Origin: a virus
Reading direction: 5' to 3' (one strand)
IMG/VR virus record: IMGVR_UViG_3300048548_000653
Span: 1 to 64,000 of that record
DNA length: 64,000 nt
The notes under the pieces are model-generated. The model saw only the letters and a program-made list of their open reading frames with translations, ran no database searches and was not told the origin of the DNA. The position numbers and the translations under genes were made by a program. Positions 1 to 8,011 of the stretch are shown in pieces. Numbering within the stretch: position 1 is the stretch's first letter; each line of letters opens with the position of its first letter.

Positions 1-80
1 AAAAATTTGCTGTAATCAGCAGATTCTTGATGATCCCAGCTATTGTAACTTGCTTCTTTTATAATTTCTCTAAATCTCAC
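1..80 (-). CDS. Partial CDS, N-terminus only, putative head-associated protein
   Basis: Only the first 26 codons are in the window. The frame opens with GTG at 80-78, which overlaps the TGA of the next gene (79-77) as GTGA. The N-terminus reads MRFREIIKEA, close in style to the first residues of the proteins at 77-1201 and 25839-26909 and to the capsid-targeting peptide of T4 internal proteins. IKE followed by A also fits a T4 prohead-protease cleavage site (I/L-x-E, then a small residue). Function unknown; packaging in the head is inference. Confidence 0.6.
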   Translation of the reverse strand, partial: MRFREIIKEASYNSWDHQESADYSKF

Positions 81-1201
81 GCCGGTGTCCACCTTTTCCT
101 TGGTACTAATTTTACATTGCCAAACTTCTTATCCATTCCTGCATAACGAACTCTTCCTTCGCCATTTGTGTCCCAAATGTCTCCTTGTTCGCCTTCAATT
201 TGGTCTATAATTTGATCCTTCATACGTTGTATCATTTTCACAAGTTCAAATATAGCACCAATGGCTTTTGTTCTTTGATTAAGTTCGCCTATTTTGGCTT
301 GCTTTGGAGCACTTACTTTACTGCTTTGCAACCATTGAAAGAAATGCTGTTCACTTAGGCTATCTAATTGTTTTGCTTTTGCTGTTTGATTTACATATGT
401 ATAAATTATATTTTTTAAATCACTTAATCCAGGTACACTTGCTAAAAATTCATCCATTTTAGGACCTTGTGCTTTAACAAATGATTCTACTTTGTCAATT
501 GCTGTTGTATTTACTTTAACTGGCTTTGTGTTATAAACTGGCCCTAAAACAACTACATTTGGATTTAAGTTAAAGGCACTAAAGTCTTGCATAGGTTCCT
601 GTGTTGCATCAGGTGCACCAAATTCTGGAAAGTAAGCGTGTCCGACAACCATTATATTTGCTTTTGCAATTTGTCTACCTAAGTCGCTATCTGCTTTTAC
701 GTGATAGCAAGTTTCGGATTTTGGATTTGGACAAAATGTATACACGCCATTTTTTTGTGCCGGTTGATCTAAAAATAATCCATCAGCATAAACATAACCT
801 ACAAAGTCACTTGGCGTTGCTTTATCAAAATCATTGTATAGACTTGCAAATTTATTACCAAATTCTCTACGTGCAGCAACTTCTTCTGGTGTTTTAGGAT
901 TACCTGATTTATTTATTATAAAGTCTGCTACTTCATCTGCACTTGTAGCGGCAGCTCCTTTACTCCAAGCATTGTGTCCTGCTAATACAAGTGGACCGCC
1001 TTTTTCTGCTCTTCCCCAATATATCTGTGGATTACCGTCCCACTTCATACGTATGCTGTTGCTGCCTTCTTGGCTTGCAAAATCTTTTAAATGTTCCAGA
1101 GCTTCAATTGTCCCGGCACTGCCATAGAAAAATACTAGATCCTCTAAATGGTTAAATGCTCTACCAAGTTGTTTGGCTTCAACTAGTTCTGCATATCTCA
1201 T
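77..1201 (-). CDS. Ligase-like nucleotidyltransferase (DUF6267-like phage protein)
   Basis: 374 aa. Residues 53-56 are KWDG within KWDGNPQIYWGR, which resembles motif I (KxDG) of the DNA/RNA ligase and capping-enzyme fold, with K53 the candidate nucleotidyl-lysine. T4-like cyanophages have a family with the same KWDGxPxI stretch. The N-terminus MRYAELVEA fits a capsid-targeting and prohead-protease site (LVE then A). The start overlaps the upstream gene's stop as ATGA (1198-1201), so the two are translationally coupled. Ligase activity is not proven; the fold assignment is by motif only. Confidence 0.65.
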   Translation of the reverse strand: MRYAELVEAKQLGRAFNHLEDLVFFYGSAGTIEALEHLKDFASQEGSNSIRMKWDGNPQIYWGRAEKGGPLVLAGHNAWSKGAAATSADEVADFIINKSGNPKTPEEVAARREFGNKFASLYNDFDKATPSDFVGYVYADGLFLDQPAQKNGVYTFCPNPKSETCYHVKADSDLGRQIAKANIMVVGHAYFPEFGAPDATQEPMQDFSAFNLNPNVVVLGPVYNTKPVKVNTTAIDKVESFVKAQGPKMDEFLASVPGLSDLKNIIYTYVNQTAKAKQLDSLSEQHFFQWLQSSKVSAPKQAKIGELNQRTKAIGAIFELVKMIQRMKDQIIDQIEGEQGDIWDTNGEGRVRYAGMDKKFGNVKLVPRKRWTPA

Positions 1202-1941
1202 AACATTCTCACGCTGTTCAAAGTTAAGCCTGCTAGTTGTTTAATTCTATCCAACTCTACTGATTCTGTTTTCCAGTTACGATCTTGCTCTAGTTCTGCC
1301 ATTAATGCATCTGCTTCGTTAGGTGGCAACTTTGCCATTATGGTTTCTAAGCTACCAAGATCGTTAGCATTTGCGGCATCGCCTAACAATGCTTTTGCAA
1401 TATCATTTAGATCGCTAGAAATAAATTCACCTGCTTTATTTTGTTCTGTGCGGTAAAATAAACCTTTCCAAGCACTCCACAACATACCTTTGGCTTTTGC
1501 AAGTTTTGCAATAGCAAGTTGCTTGTGTATACCTTTATACTTAGAACCTTGTGGTATGTCGTGTTTATGAAATTTGCTTACAACGGCTGCATCATCAACT
1601 ACCATTATATCTAATTGATGACTTTCGCCGCCAAGTGGCATTTGTACGTGTACATTTGTGCCTATAACTTTTGTGTTGAAACCTTTTTGGGTAATGTAAT
1701 TACTCAATGCTTGTTTTGCTTCTTTAACGTTTGTGCTTTTAAAATAACTTATCACAGCATTAGCATCAACAATTACATCTAAGTCCCCAGAGCGTTTACC
1801 TGGTGTAGGTGTAGCAGCACTGCCTACAGGAATACATTCTATACCTGTGCCTTTGAGAATCTTATTGTTCACTAGATCTAAAAGTTCTTCTATAGCATTG
1901 TGATCAAAATCACTAGTACCATCAAATACTCTGCCGCCCAT
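1198..1941 (-). CDS. Pol-beta-type nucleotidyltransferase
   Basis: 247 aa. It shows the pol-beta superfamily pattern: GS at residues 40-41, then DLD at 53-55, and a third candidate metal-binding aspartate in HQLDIMVV (D111). The substrate (tRNA, nucleotide or protein) cannot be read from the sequence. It is coupled by ATGA to the ligase-like gene downstream, suggesting the two act together. Upstream lie a sigma-70 promoter (1979-2007) and a late-type motif (1961-1969), then SD AGGAG before the ATG. Confidence 0.7.
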   Translation of the reverse strand: MGGRVFDGTSDFDHNAIEELLDLVNNKILKGTGIECIPVGSAATPTPGKRSGDLDVIVDANAVISYFKSTNVKEAKQALSNYITQKGFNTKVIGTNVHVQMPLGGESHQLDIMVVDDAAVVSKFHKHDIPQGSKYKGIHKQLAIAKLAKAKGMLWSAWKGLFYRTEQNKAGEFISSDLNDIAKALLGDAANANDLGSLETIMAKLPPNEADALMAELEQDRNWKTESVELDRIKQLAGLTLNSVRML

Positions 1942-1960
1942 CTTTTTCTCCTGTTATAGA

Positions 1961-1969
1961 GTATTTATC
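1961..1969 (-). promoter_or_regulatory. T4-type late promoter motif
   Basis: GATAAATAC on the minus strand, matching the T4 late -10 element TATAAATA at 7 of 8 positions, about 20 bases upstream of the 1941 start codon with an SD (AGGAG) in between. It lies just downstream of a sigma-70 promoter, so the gene pair may be expressed both early and late. Confidence 0.55.
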
Positions 1970-1978
1970 GCCTAGTAT

Positions 1979-2007
1979 ATATTAACATAAAGAACTTATT
2001 ATGTCAA
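1979..2007 (-). promoter_or_regulatory. Sigma-70 promoter
   Basis: Minus strand: -35 TTGACA (2007-2002), 17-base spacer, -10 TAATAT (1984-1979). The TGA inside TTGACA is the stop codon of the small zinc-ribbon gene upstream. It drives the nucleotidyltransferase/ligase-like pair. Confidence 0.75.
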
Positions 2008-2162
2008 TCTTTTTCTATTTCACACTTACCTTGCTTGCCACAATGTGGACAATGGAATGTATATCTATCAATACACATTTTTTCCATTGTTGCATATGTA
2101 AACCAATTTTTACACTTGATACAAGTTAGATGCCAAATAGTTTCTTTTACTGCTCGAAACAT
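2004..2162 (-). CDS. Small zinc-ribbon protein
   Basis: 52 aa. Two knuckles are visible: CIKC near residues 14-17 and CPHCG near 38-42, plus one more Cys on each side, so it probably binds one zinc ion. The ATG overlaps the TAA of the upstream gene as TAATG, which supports the start. It fills what would otherwise be a 220-base gap. Function unknown; such ribbons often bind nucleic acid. Confidence 0.7.
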   Translation of the reverse strand: MFRAVKETIWHLTCIKCKNWFTYATMEKMCIDRYTFHCPHCGKQGKCEIEKD

Positions 2163-2386
2163 TATTTTACCCTTTTGAAAAAGCCTTCAGGTGAATGTAT
2201 AGCAGTTATAAGTTCTTCCCACATTTTTGGATTCAATTCAAGTACAAATTCGACATCTAGTGCTTCATCATCTTGTGTAATATAAACTATATCGTCGTAT
2301 GAACGTACTTTAATATCACCGTAAGTGCCGGTGTCATCCATTACAGTTATGCAAATCTCATCGTGATCAAATTCTACTGTATACAT
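2162..2386 (-). CDS. Small acidic hypothetical protein
   Basis: 74 aa, rich in Asp and Glu, no recognised domain. The start follows CTAAATAC by four bases with no SD, so it belongs to the apparent leaderless late class. It overlaps the zinc-ribbon gene by TAATG. Confidence 0.65.
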   Translation of the reverse strand: MYTVEFDHDEICITVMDDTGTYGDIKVRSYDDIVYITQDDEALDVEFVLELNPKMWEELITAIHSPEGFFKRVK

Positions 2387-2390
2387 AAAA

Positions 2391-2398
2391 GTATTTAG
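2391..2398 (-). promoter_or_regulatory. Late promoter-like motif, leaderless type
   Basis: CTAAATAC followed by TTTT and then the ATG at 2386. If it acts as a late -10 element, transcription would begin at or next to the start codon. It also lies between the acidic gene and the tRNA cluster. Confidence 0.45.
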
Positions 2399-2409
2399 TT
2401 TTCTTAGTT

Positions 2410-2484
2410 TGGCATAGGTGCAAAGAATCGAACTCTGTCTTTCGGATTTGGAATCCGACGTGCAACCATTAACACTTCACCCAT
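2410..2484 (-). tRNA. tRNA-Trp (CCA)
   Basis: 75 nt with CCA encoded. The acceptor stem ATGGGTG pairs with CACCTAT, discriminator G. The anticodon stem is TCGGA/TCCGA with loop TTCCAAA, giving anticodon CCA. It is the last gene of a four-tRNA array. Confidence 0.9.
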
Positions 2485-2488
2485 AAGA

Positions 2489-2565
2489 TGGTACTCCCCG
2501 AGGGACTCGAACCCCCAACCAAAGCGTTATGAGCGCTCTGCTCTAACCAATTGAGCTAGAGGAGT
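2489..2565 (-). tRNA. tRNA with anticodon CAT (Met or Ile2)
   Basis: 77 nt including encoded CCA. Acceptor ACTCCTC pairs with GGGGAGT, discriminator A. The anticodon loop CTCATAA gives CAT. Elongator Met and lysidine-modified Ile2 share this loop, so identity cannot be settled by eye; the unpaired start typical of initiator tRNA is not seen. Confidence 0.9.
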
Positions 2566-2573
2566 GTTATTCT

Positions 2574-2647
2574 TGGAGCGGGTAAGGAGAATCGAACTCC
2601 TGTCTTCAGATTGGAAATCTGTAATAATACCATTATACGATACCCGC
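2574..2647 (-). tRNA. tRNA-Gly (TCC)
   Basis: 74 nt with encoded CCA. Acceptor GCGGGTA pairs perfectly with TACCCGC, discriminator T. The anticodon loop TTTCCAA gives TCC. Much of it resembles bacterial tRNA-Gly(UCC). Base pair 27-43 in the anticodon stem looks like an A-A mismatch. Confidence 0.9.
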
Positions 2648-2649
2648 TT

Positions 2650-2739
2650 TGGCAGTGAGACTGGGATTCGAACCCAGGGAACGCTTTCACGTTCTTCGGA
2701 TTAGTAATCCGACGCTTTCGGCCACTCAGCCACCTCACC
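2650..2739 (-). tRNA. tRNA-Ser with rare anticodon ACT
   Basis: 90 nt, class II with a long variable arm and encoded CCA. Acceptor GGTGAGG pairs with TCTCACT including G-T pairs, discriminator G. The anticodon stem TCGGA/TCCGA is perfect and the loop TTACTAA gives ACT, where bacteria normally have GCT for AGT/AGC codons. Its 5' base is shared with the stop codon of the gene at 2739-2930. Confidence 0.9.
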
Positions 2740-2930
2740 TAATCTATTAGAAAGTTTATATCCTCTAAGTCTTCTCGTAAAACAAAATCATCAGGTAACT
2801 TTACACCATTGCCTTCTTTAATGTGTTCGACCATCTGCTTTATGTCACGAATACTAAAATTTGTATGCTTGTTTATAACATTCGTTGCTTCTACAAAGTT
2901 TGCATTTGGTTTGTATCCAATTACCATCAT
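2739..2930 (-). CDS. Small hypothetical protein
   Basis: 63 aa, no recognised domain. The upstream neighbour ends within its first codons (4-base overlap, 2927-2930). The last base of its stop codon is the first base of tRNA-Ser, so the tRNA array is probably co-transcribed with it from the promoter at 3132-3160. Confidence 0.6.
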   Translation of the reverse strand: MMVIGYKPNANFVEATNVINKHTNFSIRDIKQMVEHIKEGNGVKLPDDFVLREDLEDINFLID

Positions 2931-3112
2931 TTTGTTTTTACTCCAATATCATTGAGCATCTGTGATGCAAGTGCAGTAGTGCGCAATTGAGTTTCAAGAA
3001 ATTCCATTTCGTCACAAATACTTTGAGCTTGAATTGTTTCCCAAAGTAAACCGTGTGTCCTATAAGGCTGTGTAAATGTGTGCTCGATACTGTAAAATTT
3101 CATATAACTCAT
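2927..3112 (-). CDS. Small hypothetical protein
   Basis: 61 aa, no recognised domain, polar with no membrane segment. First gene of the unit that runs into the tRNA array. SD GTAGGAG precedes the ATG and a clear sigma-70 promoter lies just upstream. Confidence 0.65.
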   Translation of the reverse strand: MSYMKFYSIEHTFTQPYRTHGLLWETIQAQSICDEMEFLETQLRTTALASQMLNDIGVKTK

Positions 3113-3131
3113 TGTCTACTCCTACATAAAC

Positions 3132-3160
3132 AAAATACTACAAGTTACTGTATCAGTCAA
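3132..3160 (-). promoter_or_regulatory. Sigma-70 promoter
   Basis: -35 TTGACT (3160-3155), 17-base spacer, -10 TATTTT (3137-3132). It would transcribe two small genes and the four tRNAs, making the tRNAs early products. Confidence 0.65.
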
Positions 3161-3172
3161 CCGAAAAATGTA

Positions 3173-3385
3173 TTAATTATCCACCCATTCAACTTCATCT
3201 ATATCATAGATTAAATCAAAAGGCACAACCGCTTGCTCTGAAGAAGACAAATCCTGTACCTTAACAAGTTTTTTATCTACATCTCGTAGTAAAATTAAAC
3301 CAAACTTTTCTTCATCGTTTACTTTATATTTACAGGCATATGATTCACCTGGTGTAATATCTAAAATATCAATCATCTTTATCAA
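3173..3385 (-). CDS. Small hypothetical protein
   Basis: 70 aa with alternating hydrophobic and charged residues suggestive of a small beta-rich fold. No family recognised. It overlaps the upstream gene by 17 bases (3369-3385) and is probably translated in series with it. Confidence 0.6.
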   Translation of the reverse strand: MIKMIDILDITPGESYACKYKVNDEEKFGLILLRDVDKKLVKVQDLSSSEQAVVPFDLIYDIDEVEWVDN

Positions 3386-3569
3386 ACTCTACTATGTTAT
3401 CATTTCGTACTATACTTAGCTTCGGCTTTTTTACATCTTCAAAAACACGATCAAATGTTTCATCAATATCCTCAGGCAAGTCTTCAAACTCAAAGTCTAA
3501 TTTTTCTTCGATTCTTTCAAGTCTGTCTATAATATCATACAGAATTGTAAATATCTCATTGCCAGACAT
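3369..3569 (-). CDS. Small acidic coiled-coil hypothetical protein
   Basis: 66 aa. Residues 5-25 (ILYDIIDRLERIEEKLDFEF) look like an amphipathic helix or short coiled coil; the rest is strongly acidic. It shares one base with the stop of the glycine-zipper protein upstream. Function unknown. Confidence 0.6.
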   Translation of the reverse strand: MSGNEIFTILYDIIDRLERIEEKLDFEFEDLPEDIDETFDRVFEDVKKPKLSIVRNDNIVEFDKDD

Positions 3570-4081
3570 TATTTTGCCCTTAATTTTACTTCAACAGGAA
3601 TACGGTCACCAACACGGTAATCATTAAACGTGTAAGCTGTACCGCCAAATCCATTCCACTGGAATCTAATTTTATAATCTTTTATAACAGTGACTTGTTC
3701 TCTTGTCATAACTTCAGTACACTGACGTTCGTTTCTATACCCTGTAACAACTTGTTGAGATTGTTTGTTATCTGCTGCAATAACTCCACCTAAAATTGCA
3801 CCTATAGCAGCACCCTTATCTTTTCCTGTGGCACCTTTTCCTAACAGTCCGCCAATAATCATACCGCCTAGTACATCACCGCCGCTTGCGCCGTTGCCTT
3901 GAGTTTGGCCATAAATCGGAACACTTACATCTTGACATTGTGTAGTAGGTGTATTTCTATAAACTGATTCGTATCTTGGATTAATTTGGGTTACAGTTGC
4001 ATAAACTGTTTCCGCTTGAGCTGATATTGCAGTCGTTGCGATTGTTGCAAGGATAGCAGTAGTTGTTAGTAATTTTTTCAT
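3569..4081 (-). CDS. Exported glycine-zipper (17 kDa antigen-like) protein
   Basis: 170 aa. A signal peptide ends near AISAQA|E. Residues about 65-105 carry a glycine-zipper segment (GGMIIGGLLGKGATGKDKG and AAIGAILGGVIAA), as in the rickettsial 17 kDa surface antigen family of periplasmic/outer-membrane proteins. Four Cys may form disulfides. First gene after a strong sigma-70 promoter, so it is probably made early and could alter the envelope of the infected cell. The role is inference. Confidence 0.75.
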   Translation of the reverse strand: MKKLLTTTAILATIATTAISAQAETVYATVTQINPRYESVYRNTPTTQCQDVSVPIYGQTQGNGASGGDVLGGMIIGGLLGKGATGKDKGAAIGAILGGVIAADNKQSQQVVTGYRNERQCTEVMTREQVTVIKDYKIRFQWNGFGGTAYTFNDYRVGDRIPVEVKLRAK

Positions 4082-4107
4082 AGTAGCCTCCGTGTGCCTA
4101 TATTTAT

Positions 4108-4136
4108 TTTATAACACAATAAAAAATAATAGTCAA
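4108..4136 (-). promoter_or_regulatory. Sigma-70 promoter
   Basis: -35 TTGACT (4136-4131), 17-base spacer, -10 TATAAA (4113-4108), about 27 bases upstream of the glycine-zipper gene. Confidence 0.75.
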
Positions 4137-4137
4137 C

Positions 4138-4677
4138 CTAATTTTTCCAAAATCCTGATATTTGTAAGGTATACTTTGGTGTTAGTCCTGCATTAGCACT
4201 TAGATGTAAATGATCGCTATCCCAAATAAATCCGTCACCTGCACTCCAATGTGTGCTTGTTTGCCATTGTTTATCTTTGTCTTGATAGTTAATAAAATGC
4301 CCTGGTGCCCAGTCTTCTAGGTAAATGTTAGCACGAACTTTTTTTCTGTCATCACCGGGATACATATTGTTTATTTTAAAAAAGGTATCTCTGTGCATTG
4401 TGATAGTGTTACCCGGTGGCTGAAGTATTGTGCTTACAGTTATAGGCTCAATGTTGAGTTTTGCACCTATTTCATTGTAATCTATATCACCATTATCAAA
4501 CCATAGTTGTTGTATTTTGGTGTTATCTTCACTGTAACTTTCAGGAAATCCGCCAAATGTTTTATGTATGTCTTCTTGCTCACGCACCTGATAACTGATA
4601 CAACTACCTTTGTGTTGCTCATAATCTGCATTCAAGAATACATTAAAATTATAATCTAATTTAGTTGTAAGTATCAA
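4138..4677 (-). CDS. HxD...H Fe(II) dioxygenase-like protein
   Basis: 179 aa. H95-R-D97 and a distal H156 or H158, with a double-stranded beta-helix-like pattern, suggest a 2-oxoglutarate/Fe(II) oxygenase of the aspartyl-hydroxylase type. Start is TTG, overlapping the upstream TGA as TTGA; no early ATG exists. Substrate unknown. A second HRD-type protein is encoded two genes upstream (4981-5604) and a third at 60634-61155. Confidence 0.6.
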   Translation of the reverse strand: MILTTKLDYNFNVFLNADYEQHKGSCISYQVREQEDIHKTFGGFPESYSEDNTKIQQLWFDNGDIDYNEIGAKLNIEPITVSTILQPPGNTITMHRDTFFKINNMYPGDDRKKVRANIYLEDWAPGHFINYQDKDKQWQTSTHWSAGDGFIWDSDHLHLSANAGLTPKYTLQISGFWKN

Positions 4678-5021
4678 TAGTTTGCTGTGTCCTCTGTACC
4701 GTTACCATAGTACTTATCAATTTCCGTTGATGTAACACGATCGTAACGGAAACTTCTCCACGCACTTGGTTCAATATCAATTGCCCATACTACTAAAGTT
4801 TTTTCTTCTAGGTTGCGTATTTTAGTTTGACTCAGTTTATCATCACGTTGAGCAGGAGGTAACATACTAGGTATTAATGTACACTTCATTTTACGTTCAT
4901 CGCCACTGAGTTTTTTAAATGTTACATCTACAATTTCATTACCTAACATTTCTACTAATTCTTCTTTAGTAGGGATGCCTTTAAGTGCTGCTACTGTTTC
5001 CTGTACTTTGGTTGTACTCAT
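4674..5021 (-). CDS. SH3-fold phage protein (DUF2693-like)
   Basis: 115 aa. The stretch MKCTLIPSMLPP, followed by LVVWAIDIEPSAWRSFRYD, matches a small SH3-barrel family common in T4-like cyanophages. No enzymatic residues are apparent and its role is unknown. It overlaps the upstream dioxygenase-like gene by 41 bases. Confidence 0.7.
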   Translation of the reverse strand: MSTTKVQETVAALKGIPTKEELVEMLGNEIVDVTFKKLSGDERKMKCTLIPSMLPPAQRDDKLSQTKIRNLEEKTLVVWAIDIEPSAWRSFRYDRVTSTEIDKYYGNGTEDTANY

Positions 5022-5604
5022 TTACTTTCTCCAATATGTTATTCCAACTTACGTCTGGATTTCCTCTAATACTCAAAACAACTCTCAATTTATCAGTATC
5101 GTTGCGAGCTCTGTGCATAACGTCTGTGCGTAAAAGTGTAACGCCATTGATCACACAAGACTCTGCACATATATAATCATCGTGTAGTCCTTGTGGCATT
5201 GTGGCAACACCGCCGTGTACAATATTTTCATTGCCAAAATCATTTACATCATCTTCAAACCATTCATTGTAACCACATTCGCCATTTAAAATAGGAATGT
5301 TGATTGCCCATTGTCTCATTACATCACTGTCCGCTACTTTATCTCGATGTAAAAATAATTTTTTATTTGGCTTTGTTACAAATACCTTAATTGTATCTAC
5401 ATCAATGTCAAATTGATTTAAAATATTATCAATAGGCCAGTTATAATCTGTAGCATTAATCAAGTAACTAGTATAGGCATTTATAAAATTAGAATTAAAT
5501 TTAATTTCTTTTGGGTTATCTATATAGTAGCCAATATTTTCTTTATAGGTATTCAACATACCTTCTTGATCAAAATCAATATTTATTGACTTACTGTATT
5601 TCAT
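4981..5604 (-). CDS. HxD...H Fe(II) dioxygenase-like protein
   Basis: 207 aa. H86-R-D88, distal H164 and R174 (in [10 protein letters not shown]) form the facial triad plus a 2-oxoglutarate-binding Arg expected of Fe(II)/2OG oxygenases. Its ATG overlaps the ClpP stop as ATGA. Clearly diverged from the paralog-like gene at 4138-4677; substrate unknown. Confidence 0.65.
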   Translation of the reverse strand: MKYSKSINIDFDQEGMLNTYKENIGYYIDNPKEIKFNSNFINAYTSYLINATDYNWPIDNILNQFDIDVDTIKVFVTKPNKKLFLHRDKVADSDVMRQWAINIPILNGECGYNEWFEDDVNDFGNENIVHGGVATMPQGLHDDYICAESCVINGVTLLRTDVMHRARNDTDKLRVVLSIRGNPDVSWNNILEKVNEYNQSTGNSSST

Positions 5605-6218
5605 CTACCATCTATAACTTTGTCTGCTAGTCCTGCATCCACTGCTTCTTGTGCTGATAGGAATGTATCAAACTTCATAGTGTCAAACAGTTCTTCAAAG
5701 GTTTTGCCTGCACTGTTATGTTTTACGTACAACTCAGTTAGACGCTTGTTAAGCCTCTTACCTTCATCAAATGAACGTATGGCATCTTCCATTTGTAGTT
5801 CTTGTACGTGTACACTACCGCTTGTGCCACGTGTACCCGAGCTTACTCTGTGAATCATTGTACGTGATTCTGGTAAAACATATCTATGTCCAGCGGCACC
5901 AGCTTGTGCTAGGAAACTGCCCATACTTGCTGCCTGTCCCATTACCATTGTATGCACAGGTGCTTTTACAAATTGCATTGTGTCATAAATTGCAAGTCCT
6001 GATGTAACACTACCACCTGGGCTGTTTACATACAACTTGATTGGCTTATTTTGATTTTGACTTTCTAAGAATAGCATCTGTGCTACAATAAGATTTGCCA
6101 TAGTGTCTTCAACAACACCTTGCATCATAATAATACGGTCTTTTAGCAGACGACTATAAATGTCATAACTGCGTTCACCTTTAGATTCACTTTCTACAAC
6201 AATAGGTACGAGTGGCAT
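5601..6218 (-). CDS. clpP: ClpP serine protease
   Basis: 205 aa, the proteolytic barrel subunit that works with a host ClpA/ClpX ATPase. GQAASMGS gives nucleophile S98, MIHR gives H123, and D184 in [11 protein letters not shown] completes the triad. The stretch between H and D is about 12 residues longer than in E. coli ClpP, in the handle region. No propeptide is obvious. Single-gene start behind SD AGAAGGA and a strong sigma-70 promoter. ClpS is also encoded, at 28134-28436. Confidence 0.93.
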   Translation of the reverse strand: MPLVPIVVESESKGERSYDIYSRLLKDRIIMMQGVVEDTMANLIVAQMLFLESQNQNKPIKLYVNSPGGSVTSGLAIYDTMQFVKAPVHTMVMGQAASMGSFLAQAGAAGHRYVLPESRTMIHRVSSGTRGTSGSVHVQELQMEDAIRSFDEGKRLNKRLTELYVKHNSAGKTFEELFDTMKFDTFLSAQEAVDAGLADKVIDGR

Positions 6219-6240
6219 AAATTATTCCTTCTTTTTGTTT

Positions 6241-6269
6241 ATTGTATACTATTTTTTATGATTGGTCAA
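6241..6269 (-). promoter_or_regulatory. Sigma-70 promoter of clpP
   Basis: -35 TTGACC (6269-6264), 17-base spacer, -10 TACAAT (6246-6241). The TGA in the -35 box is the stop codon of the radical SAM gene upstream. Confidence 0.75.
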
Positions 6270-7537
6270 TCATAAAGTTTTTTTAATTTATCTAATAAAT
6301 TAACCATTTGAGGGTACAAATAATCTTTATAACTTTGATTACGTGCAGCATCCAAAATAACAGTTTCTCTATATAATTTTTTCTGTTTACCTTTTTTTAT
6401 ATTTTCTGGAACATCCATTGCTTTTTCAACAAATTCTTTTAGAACGTCTAATCCCAAATACTGGTCTCTGTCTTCTGGTTCATCTATATTACTAATTTTT
6501 TTATGTACATCTTTCAACATTTTATTTGGTAAACTTGAAATATGTATTCCTCTGTGTTGTGGATATACTTCACTGTAAACAATGTTAATTTTCTTTTGCA
6601 ATTTTTTAGCCCAATTTACATAGTCAGGAACATTATGTAAGTTGTGTGCTGTCACAACCATATTTAAGTCAATTAATTCTACATTGTCTAAAGCTGCATA
6701 ATTTTTAACATTTTTGTTCAAAATATTCCAGTCAGCTTCGTGTCTGATATATTCATAAACTTTATCTGTGCCGTCGATACTAAACGTGTTAAAATTTTTC
6801 TTAAAATGTTTTATAATATCAATAACTCTGTCATCAATCATTGTTGCATTTGTATGAAAGTGTAATGTTGTATCTTGAGCAGCTCCTGTTTTAATATATT
6901 GCTCTAATAACCGTATTATATGTTTGTCATAAAATGGTTCACCGCCGCTTGCTTTTAAAGTTTTTATCTTGTGTGTATTTTCATACAACCATTCAAATTG
7001 TTTAGATTTGGCTGCTTCTTTGCGGGGATATTTGTGAGCCATAGCACCGGTGATATTGGCAAATTCATTTCTAGTGCCTTGTGCTTCTAATATATCAAAA
7101 TCTATGTTTAACCTATTACTATTTGACACATCGCACATTCTACAACGAAGATTGCACACATTGCTTAAAGTAATATCAATAGTAGCTAATTGGGGATTTT
7201 TTAGTTCCTTTTTCGGCATTGAATCTCTGCCTTGAGGTAAACTATACATTCTAAAACTTGTTTGCCCGTTATCTTCAAGTTTCCAGCAGATGTCACATAA
7301 AGGATTTCTTACACCCTTCAATGCATCTTTTCTAAGCTGCTGCATCTCTTTAGAATTAAATAATTCTTCTGGTGTTTTTAAATCCATATTTTCAATTTGC
7401 AATCCTTCATTGTATGTATTAAACATCATACAACAAGGTGAAGTAGCTGCAAGTTTTTCTCCTTCCCACATTTTAAGTGTAATTTCGTGGAAAGGATAAT
7501 AACAGAACGTATTATCCTTGTTTGGTTGATTTTTCAA
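6266..7537 (-). CDS. Radical SAM protein
   Basis: 423 aa. The cluster motif is C128-x3-C132-x2-C135 (CNLRCRMC), followed by SGGEPF, the SAM-binding GGE segment. An N-terminal region has several Cys (CC near 35, CDIC at 81-84) that could bind an auxiliary cluster, as in twitch/SPASM enzymes. Cyanophages carry similar proteins of unknown substrate. The start is TTG, overlapping the upstream gene by 26 bases. Confidence 0.75.
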   Translation of the reverse strand: MKNQPNKDNTFCYYPFHEITLKMWEGEKLAATSPCCMMFNTYNEGLQIENMDLKTPEELFNSKEMQQLRKDALKGVRNPLCDICWKLEDNGQTSFRMYSLPQGRDSMPKKELKNPQLATIDITLSNVCNLRCRMCDVSNSNRLNIDFDILEAQGTRNEFANITGAMAHKYPRKEAAKSKQFEWLYENTHKIKTLKASGGEPFYDKHIIRLLEQYIKTGAAQDTTLHFHTNATMIDDRVIDIIKHFKKNFNTFSIDGTDKVYEYIRHEADWNILNKNVKNYAALDNVELIDLNMVVTAHNLHNVPDYVNWAKKLQKKINIVYSEVYPQHRGIHISSLPNKMLKDVHKKISNIDEPEDRDQYLGLDVLKEFVEKAMDVPENIKKGKQKKLYRETVILDAARNQSYKDYLYPQMVNLLDKLKKLYD

Positions 7538-7787
7538 TATTTTGTAGCCTTGATTTCAATACCAAATTTTCAACGAGTATTTTGGTCATACTTGCCATCA
7601 TAATAGTTTCTCTATAATGTTCTGGTGTTTCATACATCTGAGTAAGTACATTGTTTGCTACCATATCATAGGCAGCGTCTTCACTCATATTTAAAAAACT
7701 ATAATCAATTGAATCTTTTACATCAATATCTTTTGCAAGTTCAATAATCTTTCCAATTGCTTCTGTTTTTGATAATTTTTCTGTCAT
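7512..7787 (-). CDS. Hypothetical protein
   Basis: 91 aa from the ATG at 7787, which overlaps the upstream TGA as ATGA; longer in-frame starts are less likely. Mostly helical by pattern, no membrane segment, no recognised domain. Confidence 0.6.
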   Translation of the reverse strand: MTEKLSKTEAIGKIIELAKDIDVKDSIDYSFLNMSEDAAYDMVANNVLTQMYETPEHYRETIMMASMTKILVENLVLKSRLQNIEKSTKQG

Positions 7788-8011
7788 TGGTTTACATACT
7801 CCGGCCAAGTAGATGCAAATTTATCTGCATCTGATTTATTTTCAAAATAAAACGTATCTTCATAGTTATCAGTATATATTGACACATCCCATTGCTGTTT
7901 AAGTAATGCTTTACAAAAGTCTTTGCCTCGACTACGCAAATCACTATGTAGCCTTACAGTATATCCAGGCTTCCAAGCTAACTTGTATTCAAATATTTCT
8001 ATAGGCGTCAA
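7784..8011 (-). CDS. Small hypothetical protein
   Basis: 75 aa, begins with TTG overlapping the TGA of the upstream gene (TTGA). No in-frame ATG near the N-terminus. Residues look like a small alpha/beta fold rich in aromatic residues. Function unknown. Confidence 0.55.
   Translation of the reverse strand: MTPIEIFEYKLAWKPGYTVRLHSDLRSRGKDFCKALLKQQWDVSIYTDNYEDTFYFENKSDADKFASTWPEYVNQ

Noticed and set aside
2556-2738. Open frame of 60 codons on the minus strand
   Set aside because: It lies across tRNA-Gly and tRNA-Ser; both tRNAs fold fully, so the frame is chance.
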